Source: Rhynchopus sp. YZ270_cl-10 (lineage: Eukaryota > Euglenozoa > Diplonemea > Diplonemida > Diplonemidae). From it: 64,000 nt of DNA. The stretch is taken from assembly GCA_964035575.1 (NCBI GenBank), contig OZ037874.1, forward strand, positions 1,054,001 to 1,118,000, written 5' to 3'. The stretch's first letter is position 1; the number at the start of each line of letters is the position of its first letter. Shown piece after piece: positions 54,121 to 64,000 of the stretch. The notes under the pieces are model-generated. The model was not told the DNA's origin, made no database searches, and saw nothing but the letters and a program-made list of their open reading frames with translations. Made by a program: the position numbers and the translations under genes.

Positions 54121-56764
54121 CACGGGTTGCCTACGATCGTAGTACGATCTCTTACGATCGTAGCTCTTTTTTGATCGCACTACGATCGTACTACGATCAA
54201 AGTACGATCGTAGTACGATCGTACTTACGATCGTATTATGATCGTACGATCGTACTTTGGGCTCTAGGTACCCTTCTGGGACCAAAAAGTCAAAAAAAGC
54301 AAGAATTGGGCTGTTTTGAGCATCTAGAGTTAATTCCCCAGTCATTTTCTGCACCACCAGTGCATTTTGTATGGGCCAGCGCCTTGTCAAAAAATCAAAA
54401 AATCTCAAGAAAAAAAATTTTTTTTTTCGGGAAAATTTCGACCCCTGAGTTGGGTTTTTGGGCACCAAAAAGTGCAAAAAAACGCAAAAATCGGGTGTTT
54501 TGACGATCTGGGGGTAAACTATATGCACTACTACAGGGGCCCACAATATCGACTTTTCCTTAGCAAATTCCTTGGAGTATTGCATGCCTTGAAGTGTTGC
54601 ATTTTGTCCCCACTGAGTGTGCACTCAGAAAACACTCATCAATAAAACGACCTTTCTGTTCGGTAAAAAATAGTTATTTTCTATTGTAGTAGTGGGTTTG
54701 TCGTGCAGTGATGTTCTTTGTACCTGGAGAGTGGGCCGAGTGCAAGGTATGTTTTTAACCCCCCGGTTTTCTCCCTTTTCGACATGTCCGCTATTTTTTT
54801 TTTTTTTTTGAAAACTTGGTTGTATTAGTGTAGCCACCCTAGAGTGTGCTCCACTATACTAAACATTTTTATGTCACCGCAGACGAGCGCGATGATCTCT
54901 CTTGTGTGGCAGATGTCACACTGATGTCGCTGATACTACTACCCACCGGGCCATCATCAGATGGGGGTGGCGGGGCGGAGGGGGGGGCATTGATGACGGA
55001 TTTCTTCCGTTTTTTGGCAGTTTTGTCGCATGCTCTGGGGGAAGACGAGCGTTTTCTTTTTGAAGAACGTGTTGATGGATTCTGTTTACGGGAGGGGGGA
55101 GAAACAGAACGCTTTAGTTTTAAAATACGGTTGGGCTCAGGGTCACCCTCAGCAGGCGGCACGTCATTCGCGGCAGGCCGATCTCCCGCTGCGAGGACGT
55201 CGTCGATCATGTCACCCTCCGATGTGCCAGCAGAGGAGGTTGGAGGTGAAGACCACGTAGATGCTCTAGCTGATATGCTAGGGTCGTAGGCATCGAGTGG
55301 TGCAGTTCCCCATGCCGCGTCAGCGAGCCATCGGACGGACCTTGACAGCTGTGACCTGATAACAGCGATGCTATCGACACCTAGACGGGCACGTTTTTTT
55401 TTTTGTCAACAAAAATGTCACTTTTACGTGGGGTACGGGGCGGCTTCTTGTTTGTTTGTTTTTTTGTTGTAGTCTCTACTTTTACATTCAATTTCTCTTA
55501 ACAGGTACCCGAACCGACGACCCTTCATCGTGACAGCGAAGCAGTGCCCACGGAAGAGCTGGTGCAATTATTTCAAAACCAGGTGGCGATCGTAAAAGTC
55601 GGGTTTATATACCAACTTTTCCATTAACCCACCCCATAGACCACCCTAATTATTATGAAACTCTTAGTCAGTCACTGCTATAGCCATTTAACCCAGGGAG
55701 CATAGCTAGTGCAAGAAATTCGACTTCGGGATCCGGAAAGTCTGTCCTCTGCTTGCGGAGGACTAGACACAAGAAAATATTGCGTTCCCCCAGAATACTA
55801 ATTTTTGTCACAGTAATTTTTGCCCAGGGCATGCTCTTGAAGCATGGCGGCTTGGTGTGAGAAGGGGCAGTGTGTTGTTTTGTTCTAGATTTCAACGGTT
55901 GTTAGAACGAGTCAAGTGGATGCTTATCTAAACACTGACTTTAGTACAGACCCGAGAGATCACACATGACTTTGAGGAAAGAACAAAGCAATGCATCTGT
56001 ACCCGCACGCCAGGTTGTAGTTACTTCAGAATTTTCTTGAGTTTGCATGAACGAGGAGGGGATGATTCATTCTTCGGGAACGCCTAGTATACCATGGAAT
56101 GATCATCTCAAAAAAACATGTGGGGGCTGAATTCATATCCCTTAGAATTGCGAATTCAGCCTTTGCAGAAGGTACGTCTTACTTGTACTTGTACTTGTAT
56201 GCCGTGTCACCCTTCTCAACCTTACCGGTTCACAGCTCGCAAGAGCAGTGTAACCCTTCTCGCGATTGCAAACTTAAGAATTTTCTGCTGTAACTTACCA
56301 AAATCGATTTTCTTTCACCCCAAACACCCGCAACACCCCACCTGCTACTTCGGTAGCCTGTGTTGTTGGGAGTTGGTTCTCATGTTGATCCCCAGTGACT
56401 GTCTAGCACTGCTTCTTCTGAGCCCAACGTTGTTTGGCCTGTCGACGTAATAAATACGAAGACAGGGCGGCGGTGCCAACAATTTTCCATGATGTAACGT
56501 TTTATCTGATTGATTATCGTTTGATATACCTTGTGTGTGCTTCATGCACACCATGCAAGGAATATCGAACGGTATTTCAAGCGATATTCGTTATTTCGTT
56601 TGGCAAACGTACTACGATCGTACTACGATCGTACTACGATCGTACTACGATCGTTTACGATCGTAGTACGATCGTAGTTGATCGTAGTACGATATTTTAC
56701 GATCGTTACGATCGTTTTTTGGTACGATCGTAAACGATCGTACTACGATCGTAGGCAACCCGTG
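54121..56764. mobile_element. element with TACGATCGTA arrays (E5)
   Basis: Inverted ends CACGGGTTGCCTACGATCGT and complement, with a perfect 6-bp direct repeat, ctttga, at 54115-54120 and 56765-56770. Both ends carry arrays of the palindromic word tacgatcgta (54132-54255 and 56608-56753). The interior holds a coding relic on the minus strand (54869-55395) and a diverged copy of the Mutator-like core (about 55665-56495). Confidence 0.85.
54869..55395 (-). pseudogene. unrecognised C-terminal exon inside E5
   Basis: An open minus-strand frame of about 175 codons. It starts in GVDSIAVIRSQLSRSVRWLA and ADAAWGTAPLDAYDPS, continues through a Ser/Pro linker, and ends in a basic tail (KRKRSSSP, KTAKKRKKS), which looks like a nuclear localisation signal. 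An acceptor-like gtctag lies just upstream, and a further coding-like piece (FEIIAPALPWALLRCHDEGS) at about 55505-55580 could be the preceding exon. It resembles the end of a DNA-binding protein such as a transposase, but no family is recognised. The overlapping + frame (54846-55289) is less protein-like. Confidence 0.4.
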
Positions 56765-56770
56765 CTTTGA

Positions 56771-57036
56771 AAAGTTTGGAGTCCGGAAACACCATTCCGC
56801 GCATTTTCAGACAGAATTATGCATCTGTCCTTTTCTCACCTGTTGCTGAGATTAGGAGGTAAAAACTCTCACGGTGATTTCAGAAAAAAGATTTTTTTTA
56901 TTTTTTTGAGATTTTTATTTCTTTTGAAAGCGCGGTTTCGAAACGTTCAATTCCGGGGTCGGACGATAAAAAATATGCATCTGGGCCGAGTGAGTGAAAA
57001 ATCTGAAAAATGATACGCAATTTCGGAGAATGTGTG
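56771..57036. other. short spacer between E5 and E3
   Basis: Shares caccattccgcgc- and ttccggggtcggacgat-type words with 52420-52600 and ends in atttcggagaatgtgtgata, the left flank of E3. No gene. Confidence 0.4.
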
Positions 57037-57045
57037 ATATACAAT

Positions 57046-58832
57046 TGTCAATTGTACATACAATTGTATAGAAATTGTATAGATCTGACTATTTGATGTA
57101 CAATCCCAACTTTTTTTATAGTCAGATCTATACAATTTATGTACAATCCCAGTATACACTAGGTCGTACACAAATTGTATAGATTTGACTATACAAAAGT
57201 CAGATCTATACAATTTTTGGATTGTACACTCGAGGGAGATTGTACACGCCATACCCAGGTACCCAGGTACCCAGGTACCCAGGTACCCAGGTACCCAGGT
57301 ACCCAGGTACCCAGGTACCCAGGTACCCAGGTACCCAGGTACCCAGGTACCCAGGTACCCAGGTACCCAGGTACCCAGGTACCCAGGTACCCAGGTACCC
57401 AGGTACCCAGGTACCCAGGTACACGGTACACTGGATACAAGGATAAAGGTCGTGAAAGAGCAACCACAGCCAACCCGCCAGTCACTGAAAAGTGACCAGA
57501 CAGTCCACTTGACAAACACAAAAGTGTCCGTCGCGTGGGGCATTCATGCACTGAGGAGATAATGATCCAACAATTCACAAGAAAACATTACTTAACCTAC
57601 TGCTGGAAATTGCCAGGTCGTAGTAACACACAAAGTGTGCCTCCGTTCGGGAATATCGGAGTTATAGAGTCCTAAAAGGCCTCTGCCGCTAGTCAAGGTA
57701 TAACCGAATGAACGGCCCAAGACCCCCGTGGAGAAGTTAAATGTTGTAATGATTTCAAGTAAAATGCGAGCACTGTCTTACCCTCCTCAAAGCATGGTGG
57801 AAGATGTCACAACAACAAATATCCTGTACCCAGGTACCCAAATTCCCAAACCCACGCAGTGGCACATGACCGCAAGTGTGAGTGACCCACACATGAGGGA
57901 ATGCGACACTACGCAAAATTTACCACCAGACCCCGTCTTCGTGTACCTGAAGTACAACGCCGCAGACAGGCCAAACATGCGTTGGACTCAGAGGAATGCC
58001 CGCTGTGCAGGTATCAAACATGAGAACAACTCCCAGCAACAAGGGGCGCCTTTTGGCGGGCGTTGTTGAGGGTGTTTGGGGTGCAAAGTTTTCCACAATT
58101 TTGATGCGCGGGTACAGAAGTGTTGTGTTGTTCTTTCATCTCTAGGAATGTAAATGTCAATCGCGTTTAACTACCACAAGGGCTTGTTCAGTGAACCCAC
58201 AAGGGGTCGAAGGGGGTTGGTTATCCCGTATCTATCAAAGGTGTGTCGACCAGGCGAATCCACTATGTTACGCTGTACGTTGTTAAATCCGAAGAAATAA
58301 CGCTTTAGCAGCCGCAGGAAGTAAGTAGTGCCTCACGCTACACAAACCACCACCCGCAATTGACTTAGATGTTATAACAAAGAGAATTCGGAACAAAACA
58401 ACACCCTGCCCCATACACACTAAATTGTCATGCTTCAAGAACATGCCTGGGCCAAAATTACTATGACGAAAAGGCAACAAGACCACCCACAAGGAGTGTG
58501 AAATGTGCGCTGGTTTTCTGGGGGAACGCAATATTTTCTTGTGTCTAGTCCTCCGCGAGCAGAGGACAGACTTTCCGGAAGGTTTCCAAAGGTCGAATTT
58601 CTTTGCAATGCTATGCTCCCTGGGTTAAATGGCAATAGCAGTGACTGACTTCTGAGAAAAATCGGGTGTGCGAAACCCAATGTCCATTGTTTTGGTGTAC
58701 CTGTTGGGGGTGGGTGTGGGTGGGCGGGTAGGTGGGTGGGTGTGTGGTTCCTAGTGTACACTGAAATTGTACATAAATTGTATAGATCTGACTATAAAAA
58801 AAGTTGGGATTGTACGTACAATTGACAATTGT
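57046..58832 (-). mobile_element. Mutator-like non-autonomous element, copy E3
   Basis: A perfect 9-bp direct repeat, atatacaat, flanks the element (57037-57045 and 58833-58841) and the uninterrupted site is at 52304-52312. The ends are inverted arrays of gtacaattgacaattgt- and agatctgactata-type words, unlike those of E1 and E2. The core (57430-58650) is nearly identical to that of E1 in opposite orientation. The octamer array lies at 57256-57422. Confidence 0.85.
57256..57422. repeat. ACCCAGGT octamer array, about 20 copies
   Basis: Complement of the array at 15272-15350 and at the same place relative to the Mutator-like core. Confidence 0.95.
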
Positions 58833-58892
58833 ATATACAATGAGTGTATAGATCTGACTATAACCCTGTGTATATGTGTATACATTTGACTT

Positions 58893-59254
58893 TCACCCAA
58901 ATGGAAAAAATAGTGAAAAAACGGCTTTTTTCACGTTTTGGCCACTTTGGGCAAAATAGCGATTTTTCGAGAAAAAAATCAAAACCCGGCATATTTTTTG
59001 ACATCACAAAGCCTCCTTTGGCACAAATATACCCCAAAAGTGGCCTGTGAGTCCATTCCAACCTGTTTTGGACATATTTGACACTTTTGGAAGTGTTTTT
59101 TTGGTGTTTTTAGGTCAAAAAAAATGCCCAAGACGTCCCCAAGACATCCCCAAGACACTTTACACACCCCCTGTTACGGTCATATTTTTTTCGTTTTTTT
59201 GCCCGAAACCCCCAAAATACCCCTCCCGGACCCCACATAGTCCCGAATATCCAT
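58893..59254. repeat. inverted-repeat partner of 62303-62665
   Basis: About 360 bp, from gaaaaaatagtgaaaaaacg to gtcccgaatatccat, recur in complement at 62303-62665 with very few differences. Between the two lie 3 kb of other elements, so the pair could exchange or fold as a large inverted repeat. Confidence 0.85.
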
Positions 59255-61523
59255 CACACACCCACTCAGAGTGAGTAGAAGCACCCCAAAAAAAATATTT
59301 TTAAAAGTCCTAAAATTGTGCTTCAGTTTCGGCAGCATCCATGTTGAATTTGAAGCAGGGGTGGTCGGGCACCCTGGGGTTTTTTCCATTTTTTTGGATC
59401 GGGCACCCGGGTTTTTTCTAAGGATTTTTACAGGCAATTTTTGGATTTTTCTGAGAACACGCTGCCCCCAGGGGTCCTAAGAGTGGTAACTTTTACCACT
59501 TCTGAAGTGACCTTTTTTATTTTTTTGAAATCCGAAGGTCACTTCGAAGTGACCTTCGAAAAGTGCCCTAAAAAGTGACCTTTTTATTTTTATTTTTTGA
59601 AATCCGGTGTCGCGAAGTGACCTCGGATGCTTAACATACACTGGGAGCACGTTGGAGGGTCCGGGAATTTTTTTCTTTTTTGCCAAGATCAGGGCAGGCT
59701 CTCCGCTAGGATTTCCGATTTTGAAAATATTCTGTTGATGGTCCACGTTGGTGGGGTACATGCTTGCGCCGCAGGCGCACGGTACGCAACTTTTTTTTTT
59801 ACCAACGCCCGATTTTGACTTTTTTGGGACGTTTGAGCACTCACCTCTCCATATCTTCTTCTCCTGAGCTTTTTTGACAGGTAGAACGGGTCTGAACCAC
59901 TTAGCAGAACTTTTTTTTTTTTTCTTTTTTTCCCCATTTTCAAAAAGTTCTGTTGACAATCAACAGAACTTTAGTACCTAGCGGAGTGCCTGGATCAGGG
60001 GTCTGCAGGGCTGCAGGTTGCCACAATTTTAAGCGCAATTTTTTGAAATGTTGCGTACCGTGGCTTCGCCAGAAACTTTCGTTTTAGCAAAATACGTAAG
60101 TAATTTACGGAAACTGACGATAATTACCAACGACAATGCCATTTTATGTCAACATTTTTTAGAAATGTTGCGTACCGTGGCTTCGCCAGGAACCTTTGGG
60201 TGACATGACCGCCGTTTCTTTTATAAATGTACTGAGGTTACTGATAAGAAGGCCGACACCCACTAAACATCTGCCAAAACATCTGCCCATGGCTGTGTTG
60301 TGTTATTCGTGGTAAGAAGCATAACGGTGGCATCAGACTGCGACACGAAATTGCCTCACAAAAAAAAATCGTATCTAGTACTCTGTCCCTATGATACGGC
60401 GATAACCAACGTCCAGTGTATGTCCGAGGAATTTGCACCTTTTCAACCTCACTTTTGTTGTTCCTCTGAGGGGGGAACGTTTTTTTTTTCCCTCCCCAAA
60501 AAACGAGAAGTGACCTTGAAGTTACCATTTTTAATTTTTTGAGAACAGCGTTAGGACCCCTGGCTGCCCCCCTGCCGAAATATTTTCTCGATTTTCCCTT
60601 TTCGGGGGTTTTTTTTGGCCTTTTTCGGGTTTCCCGAGCTTTTACCCTCACTGTCACGGGGTCATTTTGAAAAAAATGGGCAAGTTCTTGGCTGATACAC
60701 GTTTTGGTCATTACCACCAGCGAGTTGCTTAGCGGGGTTAAATTGAACTATGATTCTGGACCCACTGTAACGTGAACCGCCCCCTCGAAATTCAAGAAGG
60801 GGTCCTAAACCCGGGCGCGCTACGCGCTACGTGCACCCCGAATGTTCGGGATGAATATAAAACGGCGCCGCAGGCGAAAAAAAATTAGGGTACAGTATAA
60901 AAAATGCAGCTTTTACACCACAAAGCCACTCAGCGAATCCTTTTTTGCAGAGCAAAAAAGGGAAAATGGCGCCGCAGGCAAAATTTTTTTTAAGGTGCAG
61001 CCCTGGGCGGCGGAATTATTTTTCTTTTTCGTTACTCAGTACCGTCAGGGCCTGCCCAAGTGCGCCAACGCAATGCACTTTGCTACCACCATGGTGGCGA
61101 GCACTTGCAGCACTGCAAGAAGCAAGGTTCCCTCGACGTTTGCAGTCGCACCATACTGTATTATTATTTATTCTGTTGTGCGGGAGGTGAAAGGGACGAG
61201 ACCGAAGGAAGCGGGTGGAGACTTTTTTTTGTTCATTATGGCTTGGTACCGCACTCCCCGGGCAGAGTGCGAGTTATTCTCAGCCACACGGGGCCCGGCC
61301 CGACCCCCCAGACTTTTTCCCCTAAGAAAAGCCCTTAGAAAAATAAATTTTCCCCGTATAAAATCCTTAGAAAAAATAATTTTTCCCCCGTGTAAAATCC
61401 TTAGAAAAAAAAAAATAAAATCAAAATCGGGCCCCGGGCACCCACTTTAGGCCCAGGCCTGAATTTGAAGGGCTTTAAAATATTTTTTTTGGGGTGCTTC
61501 TACTCACTCTGAGTGGGTGTGTG
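59255..61523. mobile_element. CAC...GTG element with 53-bp inverted ends
   Basis: The left end, CACACACCCACTCAGAGTGA and on through gcaccccaaaaaaaatattt, is repeated in complement at 61471-61523 with one indel. The flanking trinucleotide is cat on both sides. CAC ends with a 3-bp duplication fit the CACTA-like group. The interior carries a nested hAT element (59469-60562) and a hAT-interior segment with the two-hairpin module (60862-61014). No transposase. Confidence 0.7.
59469..60562. mobile_element. hAT-type element
   Basis: Ends CAGGGGTCCTAA and TTAGGACCCCTG with a perfect 8-bp direct repeat, gctgcccc, at 59461-59468 and 60563-60570. The interior contains gaagtgacctt palindromic words (59500-59600), the caggcgcacggtacgca word and a segment shared with 9790-9960 (aaatgttgcgtaccgtggc). 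No transposase was recognised. Confidence 0.85.
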
Positions 61524-62302
61524 CATCCTGTGCTGTGTGGGGGTGGGTGTGGTCTTCTGCAAGCCGGCGAAGAAGAGCTCGAGCTATGAGGTATGTTGTA
61601 CACTCAGATCAGACGAATGCAACGACACATGACACACAGAACTACCATGACGAGTCGCTGATGCCTGAAGGAGGCGAAGGGGAGGCCGTGTGTCTGGACA
61701 ACATGGACGAGAAGCGTGCGTTGCGTCAGCAGCCGCACGGCATCACGTATTGATGCAAAAGGGTCTTTATTTTGTGTACCTAGTTCATCTTTTATCCTAA
61801 CTGTCTTATGTAGGCATGTAAGACATTCATATTTCAAGCATCCTCTATTTTTGGTGTTTACACGAACCCACGTATTTCCCATTTGTCTGAGTGATACTAT
61901 TTGCGATATGTAACACACCAAAAGACCCCTATTTATTTTTCGATCCCCTTCCTCTACTTTTTTGCCATGTGTGACCCAAAAATAAAGTGAATACATACGT
62001 GGGCTTACTTGCATCCACCTTTTTAGAAGATGAGTTCTGTGGTGTCAACACAGGCTTTCATCTTTGCAAAGCATTCTTTTTGCCCATAAAATGGTGTGAT
62101 AAAATAAAAAGTCTTCTTATGTTCCCTTTGTTGTTTTCACACACTTTTGTATTTTAAACCCCTCGCACACCCTTCCGCCCTTTTGTTGTTGTCACTGAAA
62201 AATATGCCCCATTCCCTCTTATTTAAGAGAGCGTCTTGGTTCAGCCTTAACTCTGCAGCCTGAAGAATAAAACAAATAATGGAGCACATCTTCGTCATGT
62301 GT
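61524..62302. other. possible gene end plus spacer
   Basis: A + frame at about 61587-61753 (MRYVVHSDQTNATTHDTQNY...) ends in DEKRALRQQPHGITY and is followed by A/T-rich DNA like a 3' untranslated region. It is protein-like in composition, but I recognise no family and find no upstream exon. The rest (61760-62300) is A/T-rich without structure. Confidence 0.3.
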
Positions 62303-62820
62303 ACTGGTGATGGATATTCGGGACTATGTGGGGTCCGGGAGGGGTATTTTGGGGGTTTCAGGCAAAAAAACGAAAAAAATATGACCGTAACAGGGGGTGT
62401 GTAAAGTGTCTTGGGGATGTCTTGGGGACGTCTTGGGCATTTTTTTGACCTAAAAACACCAAAAAAAACACTTCCAAAAGTGTCAAATATGTCCAAAACA
62501 GGTTGGAATGGACTCACAGGCCACTTTTGGGGTATATTTGTGCCAAAGGAGGCTTTGTGATGTCAAAAAATATGCCGGGTTTTGATTTTTTTCTCGAAAA
62601 ATCGCTATTTTGCCCAAAGTGGCCAAAACGTGAAAAAAGCCGTTTTTTCACTATTTTTTTCCATTTTTTTGTATTCTGGGGTGGCTTCTGGGTCGTTTTT
62701 CGGCCCACAGGCCCCCTGTGACCCACTCTGAGGGTGTTTTTCACCCGCAGTTGCCTTGGAGATGGCCAGAAGTTTAATAATTAATTTTTTGTACGGTCAT
62801 TTTCTTCACAGTCGGACCCC
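62303..62820. repeat. inverted copy of the 58.9-kb and 52.1-kb segments
   Basis: 62303-62665 is the complement of 58893-59254 and continues without a break into 62645-62785, the complement of 52121-52250. It is therefore the fullest copy of this repeat. A C-run (62824-62841) marks its right edge. Confidence 0.8.
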
Positions 62821-62944
62821 CTACCCCCCCCCCCCCCCCCGATTTTCTTCCACAGCGAGCCAAATGTTCTGCACGGTGGGGTCACATGACCACGGGGGGT
62901 CATCTACAACCTCTAAAACCCCATTTTTCTCGGGCAGGCATACC

Positions 62945-63239
62945 ATTTGTTTTTATTGATTTTCCCTTGCTAGTATGCAAAGTACCGGGCAACCAGTTGT
63001 TAGATCATCTGTATGTATCTTCCTTATGTTTTTATAGCTTTTGGGTGTGGGAAGGAGCTTTAATAGGGGTCTTGGTGTGAGGAGGAGTGGAGTCTCACAA
63101 GCTTTTCTTTTTTCTTATGTTTTAGCTCCCCCTTGAGGGAGTTAAAATGAAAATCTACCACAAAAAAAAAGAAAAAAAGAAAGGGTGCATGTGTTGACCC
63201 TCTCAAATACTTTCAATTCTATGAACTGAAAGTATATCA
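62945..63239 (+). repeat. seventh GT unit, nearly all deleted
   Basis: The first 110 bp match the start of units 4 and 6 (gcaaagtaccgggcaaccag). At 63075 the sequence jumps to the block that in unit 6 lies at 40128-40290 and stops at actgaaagtatat. No glycosyltransferase coding sequence remains. Confidence 0.65.
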
Positions 63240-64000
63240 TACTTGGACCGCCCGAAATATATTTCGGGCGAATTCGGGCGGATTTTTCGGGCGCGGATCC
63301 CGAGCGCCCGAAATGTGCCCGAAATATATTTCGGGCGTTTTAAAGGGAATTTATACGTAATTCGGGCGAATTCGGGCACATTTCGGGCGAATTCGGGCGC
63401 ACAACCAGTATCTTATGTGTGCTGGGAAGCATGCCACCAATGTAAAAATTTGAAAGATTGGCACAAAATTTGTTCAAAGAAAAAAAAATTGAGCAAAAAT
63501 TCCTAGTAGAACCCAACTTATATGAGTGTAGCTCTGTTAGCAGCCACGTATAAAACCGATTTCCCTAACAATTTACACTAAAATACTACTAAAAACGCAA
63601 AAAGGCGATTTTTCACGTTTTTGGGCATCTCCCGAGCAACTACAGGCCCGAAACACCCCGAGAATGGGTCAGAACCACCCTGTGACCCGAAAATTCACAA
63701 AAATTCACCCTGAAATACGAAAAAATAGTGAAAACCCGGTTCATAGTGTGGTTTGGGTAGGAATAAGCAAATGATAGTCAGAAAACCCGTAATTTGGTGG
63801 TGATTCTCACGGGCCTCCAAAGTGCACTCAGGTGTACAAAAGTTTTCGATTCTTGCTTATTTTGACAGATTTGACATCAAATATTTCCAAATATAAAAAG
63901 TTTTTTTTGCGAAAATGAGTAGAACCCTACCTAGTCGGTTTTCACTACGGAAAAAGCGCCCGAATTCGCCCGAAATCTGTATTTCGGGCGTTTTCGGGCG
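63240..64000. mobile_element. element with CGGGCG arrays, cut by window edge
   Basis: Starts near catacttggaccgcccgaa with an array of cgggcgaattcgggcg and cccgaaatatatttcgggcg words (to about 63400). The complementary array begins at about 63957 and runs off the window. The interior (63600-63760) resembles the 58893-59000 and 62650-62780 segments in word content. Right end and duplication cannot be seen. Confidence 0.55.

Noticed and set aside
54846-55289. 147-codon + frame
   Set aside because: The minus frame over the same DNA is longer, shows localisation-signal-like clusters and is more protein-like.
59996-60562. Second CAGGGG start at 59996 as the left end of the hAT element ending at 60562
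   Set aside because: Its flanking 8 bp do not match the right flank, whereas the start at 59469 gives a perfect 8-bp duplication.
60238-60717. 159-codon minus frame
   Set aside because: Crosses the right end of a hAT element and its duplication, so it joins unrelated sequence.

Overview
This is a window of nuclear DNA from a eukaryote, most likely a unicellular protist or alga; I cannot name the organism. The evidence is the absence of operons and Shine-Dalgarno sites, long A/T-rich spacers, a short GT-AG intron in the one full transposase gene, ATG starts in Kozak-like context, and very dense DNA transposons. I saw no rRNA or tRNA gene, CRISPR array, or LTR or virus-like element.

Host genes: six tandem paralogues, all on the + strand, encode a DXD glycosyltransferase of the GT32/OCH1-like type (Gly_transf_sug fold). 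Each has a short N-terminal signal anchor, a catalytic domain with a YADTD motif, and a Pro/Glu-rich tail of variable length. Copies lie at 2811-4532, 6316-8016, 16486-18147, 25256-26824, 27822-29546 and 41078-42723. Copy 4 has lost most of its anchor and stem, copy 5 has an early stop in the tail, and copy 6 is frameshifted. Copies 3-6 also share leaders and long 3' flanks, so whole units were duplicated. Unit 6 has since been split by about 8.1 kb and 7.2 kb of inserted elements (31847-39969 and 43535-50769). A seventh, nearly deleted unit lies at 62945-63239.

Mobile DNA: because the units are paralogous, many insertions have an empty site inside the window. By eye I resolved about ten hAT-type elements (CAGGG-like ends, 8-bp target duplications), several elements with 9-bp duplications (Mutator-like), two CAC...GTG elements, a TA-flanked mariner-like MITE, and elements with 5- or 6-bp duplications. 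One of the last group (46688-50769) carries an apparently intact 800-residue hAT-type transposase with one intron, plus an inverted, internally deleted copy of its own 5' coding region. At 31847-39969 there are up to five nested levels.

Most unusual pattern: interiors are shared between elements whose termini are unrelated. One core of about 1.2 kb sits in five elements with four end types, and a two-hairpin module of about 150 bp recurs in hAT elements with different terminal repeats. Many ends are arrays of short tandem or palindromic words. All identities and alignments here were made by eye.
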